A DNA stretch of 57,196 nucleotides from AA29 sp041481445. Lineage in GTDB: Bacteria > Acidobacteriota > Vicinamibacteria > Fen-336. The stretch spans positions 1 through 57,196 of the forward strand of contig JBGPBV010000030.1 in assembly GCA_041481445.1 (NCBI GenBank). Direction: 5' to 3'. Under the pieces are notes generated by a model that did not search any database, was not told the DNA's origin, and was given only the letters and a program-made list of their open reading frames with translations. Position 1 is the first letter of the stretch. Each line of letters starts with the position of its first letter. Positions 33,795 through 42,844 of this stretch are shown piece by piece. Made by a program: the position numbers and the translations under genes.

Positions 33795-35353
33795 TGGGTC
33801 GGGGGGACAGCCGCGATCCTCGTCGAGAGCGCCGGCATCGGGCCCTCGGGCGCTGGCCTCGGCAGGAACGCCCGGACAGCAGTGCGCAGCCGCTGCCGGT
33901 AGATGAGGGCGAGAGCGAACAGCGCCGAACCGTACAGAAGCAAAGTCCCGCCCGCCATGTACCAGCGGGAGACGAGCACCCACGGCTTCAGGATCGTGGC
34001 GGCGGCGAACGCCGCCACACAGACGAGGAGTCCGGGGCCGAACTCGCGACCCATCTGTCGCAGCGTCTCCGACAGGCGCCACTCCATCAAGCGATGGAAG
34101 CGCCGCAGGTAGGAGGCGTGCGCGAAGAGCATGCCGAGCGCGCAGGCCGCCGCCGCGCCGTTCTTCCCGAACCGGCCGACGAGCAACGCGGCCAGGCCGA
34201 GGTGGACGACCAGGCCGCGGAACACCATTGTCGCTTCCAGATCGGTGCGGCCCAGCGCCTGGATGAAGCTCGACACGGGGGCCATCATCAGGTCGACGGA
34301 AAGGGCCACGCCGATCCACACGAAGACCCAGCGGCCGTGATAGCCGACCTGCCCGGCCCAGGCGAAGAGGAAGAACTGGGCGATGGTCAGAGGGAGGAGG
34401 AGGAAGACGAGCACGCCGTAGCCTGTCGCCTCGCTGAGCCGGAGATAGAGGTCGCGAGCTCCGTGCAGTTCGCGCTGCGCCACCGTGGGCAGGAAGATCC
34501 GCAGGGCACCACCGGGGAGGTTGCGGAGCGCCTGCGCCGGCCGTGCGCCCACCTCGTAGCGGGCGACCTCCGAGAGGCCCGAGAACGCGGAAATGAGAGA
34601 CTTGTCGAGCTGGAAATGCGCGAGATAGACGAGGGTGCTGAACTGGAGGAAGAAGCCGTGCCGGAGGAGGGCGACCATGGTAGCGGGCCGGAGCTCGGTG
34701 AGGCGTAGGCTCCAGGACGTCAGGCGGCGGGCGGCCACGCTCGCGAGGGCCACCACGACGAGCTGCACCCCCCAGTAGGCGATCACGACGAGGTCCAGCC
34801 GGCGCCATTTGACGGCCGCCAGCCATGTGGCAAGGTTCGCCGTCCCCGATTGGACGATGCCGAGGAGCGCCACCAGATGGAAGCGGCCCTGGGCGTCCAA
34901 GCCGGAGAGGCCGAGCTTGAACAGCGACGTCAAGGCGGTGGCCGCGCAGACCAGGACGATCAGAGCCGCCGCCGAGAAGAGCGGAGTGGACGGCAGGCGG
35001 AGCCATGCGGCGGCCGGCCGCGCGAGCGCCACCACCGCCACCATCCCGACCGCGTAGCTGCCGGCCACGACGGCGAGGGCGTTGGTATGGAGATGGACGT
35101 CCGCCTCCGACCCCTGTGCCGCCGGGCGGGCCAGGAAGCGCACCAGCGTGGTCGGCATGGCCATCTCGAGGCAGTAGAAGACGAGGCTCCCGCCGGTAAG
35201 GACGGCCCAGGCCGCGAACTGGGCATCACGCAGACTGACGAGCAGGATGGGAATCCCGACCAGCCCGAGCCCCATGGCGAAGGCGCGCGCGATCATCAAG
35301 GCGGCGGCGGAGCTCACGTTCGGCGCGTCCAGGCGATAACCCCCGCGAGTCAC
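33791..35353 (-). CDS. wzx: Wzx-type flippase / polysaccharide biosynthesis MOP-family protein
   Basis: 520 residues from GTG 35353 (GTGA). Twelve to fourteen hydrophobic segments evenly spaced along the protein, with an N-terminal segment (IARAFAMGLGLVGIPILL) and loop GLSEVARYEVGARPAQALRN typical of MOP-superfamily lipid-linked oligosaccharide flippases. It would flip undecaprenyl-diphosphate repeat units to the periplasm for a Wzy polymerase, two of which are encoded in the same operon. Confidence 0.82.
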   Translation of the reverse strand: MTRGGYRLDAPNVSSAAALMIARAFAMGLGLVGIPILLVSLRDAQFAAWAVLTGGSLVFYCLEMAMPTTLVRFLARPAAQGSEADVHLHTNALAVVAGSYAVGMVAVVALARPAAAWLRLPSTPLFSAAALIVLVCAATALTSLFKLGLSGLDAQGRFHLVALLGIVQSGTANLATWLAAVKWRRLDLVVIAYWGVQLVVVALASVAARRLTSWSLRLTELRPATMVALLRHGFFLQFSTLVYLAHFQLDKSLISAFSGLSEVARYEVGARPAQALRNLPGGALRIFLPTVAQRELHGARDLYLRLSEATGYGVLVFLLLPLTIAQFFLFAWAGQVGYHGRWVFVWIGVALSVDLMMAPVSSFIQALGRTDLEATMVFRGLVVHLGLAALLVGRFGKNGAAAACALGMLFAHASYLRRFHRLMEWRLSETLRQMGREFGPGLLVCVAAFAAATILKPWVLVSRWYMAGGTLLLYGSALFALALIYRQRLRTAVRAFLPRPAPEGPMPALSTRIAAVPPTQ

Positions 35354-36675
35354 GCTATAACGCCGGCCCGAGGAGGGGCAAACCCGGGCGACGAAGAGTT
35401 CCTGGTGAGTCCCAGGCTCCGGGCGATAAGGAGTCCCAGCACCACGTTCATCGGGAAGGCCTCGGGGAGGTTGAGCACGAGGCTGGCCAGCGCGAACAGC
35501 GCGTAGAGGGGGCGCGCCTCCGGATCACGGACGGCGGCCAGCGCGATCAGTCCGTAAACGAGGACCATTCCCACCAGCCCCACCTGAGCGAGCAGAAGTG
35601 TGGGCGTCGAATCAGCCACGAACAAACCGCCGCCAGGCGCTCCCTCGCGCGACCAGTCGCGGAGGAGGCTGTTCGCGGTGTTGGTGGCGGCGCCGAGACC
35701 GTACCCGAAGACCAAGATCCGGGCAGGCGCGTCCGAAAACCTCAGGGTGACGGCATCGACCCGGCCCCAAAACGAGTCCAGGATGTCCGGCCGTCCGCTG
35801 ATGCCGGGCAGCGCGACCAGCATCAGCACCAAACCGAGCACGGTCCCCAGCAGGGGCCGGGCCCCCATCCGACGCTTCCTCGCGAGGTCCCACGCGATCG
35901 CCGTCGCCAAGAGCAGCAGGGCCGTCCCGGAGGCGGTGAAGAAGACCACCAGCGTGGCGGCGCCGAGGACCCAGGGATCACGCCTCTCCTCGCCGGCGAA
36001 GACGCGGTGGAAGACGTAGACCGTCACCGCCAGCACCCCGAGCGTGGTCGGCTGGAGCATCGTGCCCACCACGCGGTCTCCGAAGGGCGTGCCGAAGAAG
36101 TGCGCCCGGAAGAGATGGATACCGCGCCAGAGCTCGATAGGCACCAGGGCTGCCTGCAGCAGGAGAAGCGCCTTCAACACTCGCGCCAGGAAACGGAAAT
36201 CGGCGCGGCTCGCCGCCCAGGCGGCCAGCGCGGCCACGAACAGGAAACCCATCGAGCGCAGGCCGGCCAGCGCCATCACCCAGCCGACCCGGGGCACCGA
36301 AGCCACGAAGGCCAGTATGGTCAGACCCAGTGCACCCAGCGCGAGTGGATGGACGCGACGCACCGGGACCGACCAGAGCACCGCAGCGGAGACGGCGAGG
36401 AACACTAGCGTCACCGCGTCCTTCATCGCCTTGCCCACGATCAGCCATCCGTCCGGGCGGTAGAGCCCGGCGGTGAATCGTCGGACCGCCTCCAGCTCCT
36501 CCGGAGGGACGAAGTACCGCTCGGTGTGGTGGAACCGGGTGTAATAGAGGTGGTGCCGCTCCGGGTCGAGAAAGCCGACGCGCCGCAGCCAGAAGAACGA
36601 CCCGTTCAGGACGGCCGCGCAGGCGAACGCCACGAAGAACACGCGGGCGAGGCGCGAGGCCGGCTCGGGCGTCAC
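35350..36675 (-). CDS. Wzy-like polymerase, polytopic membrane protein
   Basis: 441 residues from GTG 36675; a CTG at 36693 overlaps the upstream TGA (CTGA) and would add six residues. About 10-12 hydrophobic segments. A large outer loop carries FHHTERYFVPPEELEAVRRF, and a second one HFFGTPFGDRVVGTML and FGYGLGAATNTANSL, the G-x-G-x-G-x-x-x-N pattern common in O-antigen polymerase-like proteins. Located between the flippase and an acyltransferase. Polymerase by architecture and context; sequence of this class is very variable. Confidence 0.65.
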   Translation of the reverse strand: MTPEPASRLARVFFVAFACAAVLNGSFFWLRRVGFLDPERHHLYYTRFHHTERYFVPPEELEAVRRFTAGLYRPDGWLIVGKAMKDAVTLVFLAVSAAVLWSVPVRRVHPLALGALGLTILAFVASVPRVGWVMALAGLRSMGFLFVAALAAWAASRADFRFLARVLKALLLLQAALVPIELWRGIHLFRAHFFGTPFGDRVVGTMLQPTTLGVLAVTVYVFHRVFAGEERRDPWVLGAATLVVFFTASGTALLLLATAIAWDLARKRRMGARPLLGTVLGLVLMLVALPGISGRPDILDSFWGRVDAVTLRFSDAPARILVFGYGLGAATNTANSLLRDWSREGAPGGGLFVADSTPTLLLAQVGLVGMVLVYGLIALAAVRDPEARPLYALFALASLVLNLPEAFPMNVVLGLLIARSLGLTRNSSSPGFAPPRAGVIA

Positions 36676-36689
36676 GACGGAGGCGCGGG

Positions 36690-37880
36690 TCAGGGTGGCG
36701 ACGCGGCGGAGGCCGCCCCCGCGGGCACGCTTCCCCGCAACCACCGCGCGACCTGGGCCGGCCATGCGCGGCGCATGAAGGGCTTTTCCGTCAACACAAA
36801 CAGGGCGGCGCAGGCGGCGACGGTCACGGGAATGACGGCCAGGGACAGGATGAGGACATTGGCCCAGACGGGCGCGCCCGGCGTGGACAGGCGCGGGAGG
36901 AGTGGGTTGCCGATGAGCGATATGACGAAGAAGTGGTAGAGGTAGATCGTGTAGCACATCCCTCCCACCAGGTACACCGGCGCCCAGGTGAAAAGGCGCG
37001 GCCAGAGCACGCCCCGGAAGGCGCCGACGTAGGCACCGAGCACGACCAGCGGAAGGAGGAAGTGGAGAGACGGCCACCCGGCGAGGAGCATGGGCAGGGC
37101 CAGCCAGCACGCGGCGGCGCCGAGATCCCAGGTCGCGGACGGACGTGGAGCCTCCGCCCAGTCCGCGAGGTACAGGTCGGCGAGCAGGAGGCCGGCCAGA
37201 AAGTAGGGCGCGTAGAAGAGAAGGGAGAGCTTGAACCGCGCGAGGTCCACTGGCCCGGCCTGGGCCGCCGCGGACCAGGCCACGAGCACGCCCACGAGGA
37301 GGAGCCGGCGGACCCATGGCGAGCGGATCTGGAACACCGTCACCATCGCCGGGGCCAGCACGTAGAACTGGCACTCTACCTCCAGCGACCAAGCCACCCC
37401 ATTGATGGCGCTGAAGACTCCGTAGAGGAGCGTATGGGAATAGACGAGGCTGGCCCCCAGAGGCGGGAGCAACGCGGTCAGGGAATCGTGCTTGACCAGC
37501 ACCAAGGCCGCAGCCACCAGGAGCAGGTTGAGGATGTACGGTGGCTCCAGGCGCGTCAGCCGACGCAGATAGTAGGCTCGAAGCGGCGGGGCGGCTCCCC
37601 CGGAGAGCTGCGCGCGTGCAAAGGGCAGGGCGATTACGAAGCCGCTGATGACGAAGAAGAGGGGCACTCCGAAGTTGCCTAGCTCGAGGATGCGGGCGGG
37701 GGTGTCGGGCGGGCGCCCGCTCTTGACGAGGTAGAACCCGCACAGGTGGTACAGGATGACGGACATGATGGCAACGAAGCGCAGGCCGTCGATCTCGGGG
37801 ATGAACCCGGTCGAGGCCGTCTCGCGCCCCAGCCAGCGGTGCCAGCGGCCGGTCGGGACGATGCGCGGTCTCGCGTTCAT
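36690..37880 (-). CDS. acyltransferase 3 family membrane protein (OafA/NodX-like)
   Basis: 396 residues from ATG 37880 (ATGA). FIPEIDGLRFVAIMSVILYH has the E-x-D-G-L-R start and catalytic His of the acyltransferase-3 family, FGVPLFFVISGFVI is the F-F-x-I-S-G-F motif, and YYLRRLTRLEPPYI is the R-R-x-x-R-x-x-P-P motif. Ten or so membrane segments. It should transfer an acetyl or other acyl group to the glycan on the inner membrane. Nearby hexapeptide acetyltransferases and an SGNH protein suggest a heavily acylated polysaccharide. Confidence 0.9.
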   Translation of the reverse strand: MNARPRIVPTGRWHRWLGRETASTGFIPEIDGLRFVAIMSVILYHLCGFYLVKSGRPPDTPARILELGNFGVPLFFVISGFVIALPFARAQLSGGAAPPLRAYYLRRLTRLEPPYILNLLLVAAALVLVKHDSLTALLPPLGASLVYSHTLLYGVFSAINGVAWSLEVECQFYVLAPAMVTVFQIRSPWVRRLLLVGVLVAWSAAAQAGPVDLARFKLSLLFYAPYFLAGLLLADLYLADWAEAPRPSATWDLGAAACWLALPMLLAGWPSLHFLLPLVVLGAYVGAFRGVLWPRLFTWAPVYLVGGMCYTIYLYHFFVISLIGNPLLPRLSTPGAPVWANVLILSLAVIPVTVAACAALFVLTEKPFMRRAWPAQVARWLRGSVPAGAASAASPP

Positions 37881-38989
37881 GCCACCAGGGCCGCCGTCAA
37901 GGGCCGGGAGCAGTCGTCCCACCGGAAGCGGGCGGCGTTGGCGCGAGCGGCCGCGGAGAGCCCGCTCCACGCCCGCTCATCGGTGAGGAGGCCGGACAGC
38001 GCACCGGCCACCGCCTCCGGATCCCCGGGCGGCGGATAGCGGCCGCCTTCGGCGCAGACCTCGGGAATGGCGCAGCAATTGGAGCTCACCACCGGCGTCC
38101 CGAAAGCCTGGGCCTCGACCGCGGGGATTCCGAAGGATTCGCAGCGGCTCATGAGACAGAAGACGCGGGCCTCCGCGTAGAGGCGGTACAGTTCCTCGCG
38201 GCTGACCTCGCCCAGGAACGTGACCGCCTCCTGGAGGCGGAAACGGCGGACGAGAGCGCGGATCGAGCGCTCGTAGCTCGGCCGGGGCCACGGTCCCGCC
38301 ACCTGGAGCTCCGCGGGCAGGCCGCGCCGGTGGAGCAGGGCGAGAGCCTCCACGACCGTCTCCACGCCCTTGTGGGGCGCCATCACCGAGACGGTGAGGA
38401 TCGTGTGCGGCCGGCGCGGCGCCCCCGACCTCTCAGCCGCCGCTTCATGGATGGCGTCGTCTATTCCCTGGTACACGACCTGCGACGTCCCACGCTCGCG
38501 GCCACCCGCATTGGCCCGGTACGCCTCCCGCATGTACTCGGAGTTGAAGACCATGACGTGGGCCTTGTCCATGGCCACCCGGTAGGCCTTCCTCTGGATC
38601 CACGCCTTCACTGTCTCGGCGGGCGTGCGCGGTAGCCCCCGCACGAGGGACCAGGGGTTCTGCGCGAAGGAGATCTGCGGGATGGCGAGGCGCGCCACCA
38701 CCGTGCCCGCGGGAGTGAACATCCGGTCGGCGCTCCACTGCCGGGCCAGACGGGGCAGCTCGCTCATCTCCCAGACGGATCGGGCGGCCCAGTGCCGCGT
38801 GCTCGCCGGACACTCGATCCAGTCGACGTTGGGACCCAGGTCGTTGCGCAGCCGGCGGTTCGCCGCGTGATGGAGGACGAGGAAGCGGTGCTCGCTGCGC
38901 GTCCAGCGGGCCACTCGCCCCAGGTGGCCCTGGAGCACGTGGTGGCCACTGGCGTTCGTGACGGACAGGGCGTTGACGAGGATGTTCAC
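37877..38989 (-). CDS. GT4 family glycosyltransferase
   Basis: 370 residues from GTG 38989 (GTGA). Starts MNILVNALSVTNASGHH (with GTG read as Met). The donor domain has TILTVSVMAPHKGVETVVEA and E-x7-E in CESFGIPAVEAQAFG, followed by TPVVSSNCCAIPEV. This is a mannosyl/rhamnosyl-type GT4 pattern, but the sugar is not determinable. Coupled to a GT2 gene upstream and the acyltransferase downstream. Confidence 0.86.
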   Translation of the reverse strand: MNILVNALSVTNASGHHVLQGHLGRVARWTRSEHRFLVLHHAANRRLRNDLGPNVDWIECPASTRHWAARSVWEMSELPRLARQWSADRMFTPAGTVVARLAIPQISFAQNPWSLVRGLPRTPAETVKAWIQRKAYRVAMDKAHVMVFNSEYMREAYRANAGGRERGTSQVVYQGIDDAIHEAAAERSGAPRRPHTILTVSVMAPHKGVETVVEALALLHRRGLPAELQVAGPWPRPSYERSIRALVRRFRLQEAVTFLGEVSREELYRLYAEARVFCLMSRCESFGIPAVEAQAFGTPVVSSNCCAIPEVCAEGGRYPPPGDPEAVAGALSGLLTDERAWSGLSAAARANAARFRWDDCSRPLTAALVA

Positions 38990-39792
38990 GGGCGCCGTCC
39001 GCGGATGCGGTCCCGCAGCATCTGCTCGTACAACCGCCGGCGCCGGCAATACTCCCAGCCCCTGGGGCCATCGAGAAGGCCGAGCCGGAGGAACATCAGG
39101 TAGCTCCAGACGAGCCACGGCCGGATCGCCCACCCCCCGAGCATCTGGTTCACCCAGGTCCGCCGGCGGATGGGATCGCGCAGGAGGTCCCAGCTCGGCG
39201 CGTGACGTGGGCGGCGGCGGAGCTCGTCGGCCTCCCTTTCCGCGTACCGTTCGTGCCGCTGCTTCCATTCCTCGAACCCCTTCTCGAAGGGATGGTGCTC
39301 GTAGGGCTCGTGCAGGCTCGGCAGCGCGCCCAGATGCTCCGGGGCCTTCTGGCCGTGGCCGAAGAGCGCGAACTGGAAACGGCCGGCCCGCGTCAGCCGC
39401 GTCTGGTAGACGGGAAAGCTCGAGGCCCTCCGAATGGGCGTGCGACCGAGGAATACGAGGGGTGCCGCATTGTAGGCGACGGTTTCCGGCCCCGGGTCCA
39501 GGGCGGCGATCTCCCAGGCAAGGGCCGACGTCAGGCGTTCGTCTGCGTCGAGGTGGAGCACCCATTCGCCGGGTTCGAAGAACTCGCGCAGGCCGAAGTT
39601 CCGCTGGTCCGCGAAATCGGTGAAGGGCCGGAGGGCGACCGTGGCCCGCGGAAAGCCGGCGGCGACGTCGCGCGTGCGGTCGGTCGAGCCGGAATCCAGC
39701 ACGACGATGCGCTCCGCGGGCCCCAGCGACGAGAGGCACTCCGCGATGTGCCGCTCCTCATCGAGCGTCAGGACCAAGGCGCCGAACTTCAC
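38986..39792 (-). CDS. GT2 glycosyltransferase, WaaE-like
   Basis: 268 residues from GTG 39792 (GTGA). ALVLTLDEERHIAECLSSL, IVVLDSGSTDRT, FTDFADQRNFGL and WVLHLDADERL are the motifs of the WaaE/KdtX-like GT2 subgroup (inverting glucosyl- or heptosyl-type transferases acting on LPS core or related lipid-linked glycans). The C-terminal half, with HPFEKGFEEWKQRHERYAE, also fits that subgroup. Neighbours are GT4 and an acetyltransferase. Confidence 0.85.
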   Translation of the reverse strand: MKFGALVLTLDEERHIAECLSSLGPAERIVVLDSGSTDRTRDVAAGFPRATVALRPFTDFADQRNFGLREFFEPGEWVLHLDADERLTSALAWEIAALDPGPETVAYNAAPLVFLGRTPIRRASSFPVYQTRLTRAGRFQFALFGHGQKAPEHLGALPSLHEPYEHHPFEKGFEEWKQRHERYAEREADELRRRPRHAPSWDLLRDPIRRRTWVNQMLGGWAIRPWLVWSYLMFLRLGLLDGPRGWEYCRRRRLYEQMLRDRIRGRRP

Positions 39793-40370
39793 GGCTCGCG
39801 TTCCGGTGGCCCCACTCGCCCTTCGCCCTCGATGGTCCGTACGCCTATGGGGCGAGCTGGGTTGCCGGCCACCACGGACCATGGCGAGACGTCGCGCACG
39901 GCCACCGCCCGCGCGCCGACGACCGCGCCCTCCCCGACGGTGACGCCCGGTCCGACGAATGCGTCGGCGCAGATCCAGGCGTCACTCCCGATCGAGATCG
40001 GGGGCTTGAGCAGCGGCATGTCCGCCCGCCGGTGGTCGTGAGTGCCCGCGCACAGGTACGCACGATGCGAGATCGTGACGCGCTGCCCGAGGCGGACGTG
40101 GCCGAGGTTGTAGATGAAGACGTCGTCGCCCAGGGCCGACCAGTCCCCAACCTCGAGGTTCCAGGGCAGGAAGACGCGCGCCGACGGGTAGACGTGGACA
40201 TGGGCGCCGACCGTGGCCCCGAAGAGCCGCAGCAGGGCACGGCGCCACGCGAACATCGGGCGCGGGCTGAGACGGAAGAGCGGCCGCGCCAGCGCCCAGA
40301 GGGCGCGCCCGGCGAGGGCACCTCCCGTGTATTTGACCGCCCGCCGGTTGGCCGCGATGTCGAGGCTCAG
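39789..40370 (-). CDS. WcaF-like hexapeptide O-acetyltransferase
   Basis: 193 residues if begun at CTG 40370. The N-terminus LSLDIAANRRAVKYTGG matches the usual opening of WcaF-like acetyltransferases (M-x-L-D-x-x-x-N-R...K-Y), yet no ATG, GTG or TTG occurs in frame until ATG 40256, 38 codons later; the CTG overlaps the upstream TGA (CTGA). Hexapeptide repeats follow (VYPSARVFLPWNLEVGDWS, YLCAGTHDHRRADM with the catalytic His, ISIGSDAWICADAFVGPGV). Acetyl transfer to a sugar in the cytoplasm is expected. Confidence 0.86.
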   Translation of the reverse strand: MSLDIAANRRAVKYTGGALAGRALWALARPLFRLSPRPMFAWRRALLRLFGATVGAHVHVYPSARVFLPWNLEVGDWSALGDDVFIYNLGHVRLGQRVTISHRAYLCAGTHDHRRADMPLLKPPISIGSDAWICADAFVGPGVTVGEGAVVGARAVAVRDVSPWSVVAGNPARPIGVRTIEGEGRVGPPEREP

Positions 40371-41503
40371 GGGGCCACCTCGGAGAGAGCATCCGCGGTG
40401 GCCACGTACACGTCGGCCAGGCGGCGGCCCATGTCCTCGAGGCGGAAGCCCTTCGCGCGCTCGCGGCCCCGGGCGCCGAGGCGCCGGGCGAGATCGCCGT
40501 CGCCGAGGATGGCCAGGACGTGCTCGGCCAGCCGCCGCTCGTCGGCAGCGGGAGCGGTCAGGGCGACCTCCCCCACGACCTCCGGGAGCGACCCCGCGGT
40601 GGAGCACACCACCGGGCAGCCGCTGGCCATCGCTTCCAGGGCCGGCCATCCAAAGCCCTCGTAGAGGCTCGGCATCAGGAGGAGGGAGGCGCGGCGATAG
40701 AGCGCGGCCAGCTCGGCGTCGGTGACGCGGGGCCGCATCTCGATGTCGCCCTGGCATCCGAGCCTCGCGGCCAGGCGATCGAGGCCAGAACCGAGGCACG
40801 AACCCACCACCACGAGGCGTACCGGAGTCTGACGACGGACCTGGCCGAATATCCTCAGCGTCCCGGGTCCGTTCTTGTAGAAGCCCCCGTTGCCGACGTG
40901 CAGGATGAACCGTCCCTCCGAAGCCGGACGGTCGCACGTGCCGTCGTCGAAGGCCGGCGGTACCGCCAGCGGCAGGGTGACGACTCGAGAGGCCTCCACC
41001 TGGGCCAGCTCGATCGCGTCCTCCGCCGTGCGCCGGCTGTCCGCGACCAGGCGGCGAGCGCGGACCAGATCGAGGGCGGTCCGCCGGATCACCCGTCGCG
41101 CGGCCAGGCTCGGTCGCGGGCCGCCGTCGAGGCGCCCGCGGAGCTGAAGGAGCGGGATCAGATCGTGGATCGTGGCCACGACCGGGACTCCCAAGCGGAG
41201 CCCGAAGGAGAGGCCACTGCTCGCATCCAGCACGTGCACGACGTCCGCACGCGCGCGCCCGACCGCCATCGCCCCGAGACGCCCCCAGACCCGCCGGGCC
41301 CACGGCTCCAGACGCGCCGGAATGGCCGAGGACACGCGAGGAGGGGGGCCCAGCTCCAGCCGGCGAAGGTCCCACTCCGCGCAGCCGGCGGCCCGCAACG
41401 CCGCCATGACCATGTCGCCGTATCGTCGCATGCTGCCGGGACGATGCCGCGGGGAGGTGTCGACGAGCAGAACCCGCAGTCGGCGCGCGCAGGCGCCGCT
41501 CAT
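40367..41503 (-). CDS. GT4 family glycosyltransferase
   Basis: 378 residues from ATG 41503 (ATGA). RVLLVDTSPRHRPGSMRRYG starts the acceptor domain; VVATIHDLIPLL is the conserved H-D segment, FILHVGNGGFYKNGPGTL the interdomain strand, and YEGFGWPALEAMASG the E-x7-E motif. Belongs to the mannosyltransferase-like GT4 group common in O-antigen clusters. Its stop is shared with the CTG start of the acetyltransferase gene. Confidence 0.87.
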   Translation of the reverse strand: MSGACARRLRVLLVDTSPRHRPGSMRRYGDMVMAALRAAGCAEWDLRRLELGPPPRVSSAIPARLEPWARRVWGRLGAMAVGRARADVVHVLDASSGLSFGLRLGVPVVATIHDLIPLLQLRGRLDGGPRPSLAARRVIRRTALDLVRARRLVADSRRTAEDAIELAQVEASRVVTLPLAVPPAFDDGTCDRPASEGRFILHVGNGGFYKNGPGTLRIFGQVRRQTPVRLVVVGSCLGSGLDRLAARLGCQGDIEMRPRVTDAELAALYRRASLLLMPSLYEGFGWPALEAMASGCPVVCSTAGSLPEVVGEVALTAPAADERRLAEHVLAILGDGDLARRLGARGRERAKGFRLEDMGRRLADVYVATADALSEVAP

Positions 41504-42840
41504 GCGCGGCCGGGCCGCATCCATCGCTGCCCGCTCAGGGCCACGCCCACGAAGATCGCGCTGAGGGTCACCACCAGCAGGTCGCCGAAGACCTGGTGGG
41601 AGATGATGAACGACATCGCGTTCGCCGCGCTGAATGCGATGACGCCGATGAGCAGCTCGCGGTCGAGCCCGGACCCGCGGGCCAGGCAGGCGAGCAGGGC
41701 CGCCGCCAGCGTCCAGCCCAGCACGAGCGCCCAGGCGAAACCCGGGATGCCCAGCTCGATCATGAGCTTGGAGAGGCCGCTCTCCTGCCACGACCGCTCC
41801 CGCACCTCGCTGACGTACTGCGCGCCTTGCGAGGCGGCGCCGAGGCCTTCCCCGAGGAAGCCCGACTGCTGGAATGTGTACCAGAGGTCGTTCCACGAGC
41901 CAGACAGGAGGCGGCTGGTCGTCTCGTCCTGCACGGACCGAGCATATTCGTAGTAACTGGCGCTGACCGCGATCTCGCGGCCGGCGAAGAACAGGCCGAG
42001 CGCCGTCACCGCCCCGATCGCGGTCACGGTGGCCGCGCGCGAGATCCGGCCCGCGCGCACGTTCGCGACCGTCACCACGACCAGCCACACCACGGGCATG
42101 ACGACCATCTTGCGCCGGCCCGCCACGAGCAGACACACCGCGCCCAGCACCGCGGGGACCATCCAGCGCATGTCCTTCCGGCGCCCGCTCAAGGCCAGAG
42201 TCAATGCGAGCATGACCAGGGCGGCGGCGTGCCAGCCCATCAGGTCGGGGCTGCGGAAGAAGCCCGAGATCAGATCGAAGACCCCGCCCCCCGCGTAGCG
42301 CACCCACCGCATCCCAAGGCTCTCCGTCCCGATGGCCGCCCATCCCTGGAGGAGGCCGGCGTATTCCAGGAGCGAGCCCGTCATCATTGCGCTGGCCATG
42401 AGGCAGTAGCGGACGATCAGCGCGCGCAGCTCCTCCGCGCTCCGCGCAAAGGAGTACCCCATGACCACGCCCACCAACGGGGCGACATAACCGAGGAGCC
42501 CGATGACCACGAGGCGCCAGGCGCCAAGCCCGTACTGGAAGGCCAGGAGGGCCGGCGGCAGCAGGAGGAAGACGAACACGATCATCCGGCGCGCGACACG
42601 CGGCCAGTCCTGCTGCAGCCGGAGCCAGGCCCCCGCGGAGGCGACACGCAGCCGCAGCAGCACCGCCAACCAGACCGGGAACGAGGACACCGCCATGATG
42701 GCGGGCGTCCCCGGCGTCATCTTGCGGACGGGGTCCTGCAAGAGCCCGACCGCGATGCCCCAGAGGACGCCGTGGCGCCAATCCCGGAAGGCGAGGACGG
42801 TGCCCAGGATGATGACGCCGAGGAAGGCGTAGGTCACCAT
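41500..42840 (-). CDS. Wzy-like O-antigen polymerase/ligase family membrane protein
   Basis: 446 residues. About 12 hydrophobic segments. LLVAGRRKMVVMPVVWL, a large outer loop with YEYARSVQDETTSRLLSG and a second motif FLGEGLGAASQGAQYVSEVR resemble Wzy_C proteins such as exopolysaccharide polymerases. Second polymerase-like gene in the same operon; the other lies at 35350-36675. The two may serve different glycans, or one may be a ligase. Confidence 0.68.
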   Translation of the reverse strand: MVTYAFLGVIILGTVLAFRDWRHGVLWGIAVGLLQDPVRKMTPGTPAIMAVSSFPVWLAVLLRLRVASAGAWLRLQQDWPRVARRMIVFVFLLLPPALLAFQYGLGAWRLVVIGLLGYVAPLVGVVMGYSFARSAEELRALIVRYCLMASAMMTGSLLEYAGLLQGWAAIGTESLGMRWVRYAGGGVFDLISGFFRSPDLMGWHAAALVMLALTLALSGRRKDMRWMVPAVLGAVCLLVAGRRKMVVMPVVWLVVVTVANVRAGRISRAATVTAIGAVTALGLFFAGREIAVSASYYEYARSVQDETTSRLLSGSWNDLWYTFQQSGFLGEGLGAASQGAQYVSEVRERSWQESGLSKLMIELGIPGFAWALVLGWTLAAALLACLARGSGLDRELLIGVIAFSAANAMSFIISHQVFGDLLVVTLSAIFVGVALSGQRWMRPGRA

Positions 42841-42844
42841 CTCG

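Noticed and set aside
36676..36693. CTG 36693 as required start of the Wzy-like gene
   Set aside because: It shows the CTGA overlap, but GTG 36675 gives a complete protein, so this case does not by itself support CTG initiation. The same holds for CTG 26802 versus GTG 26790.
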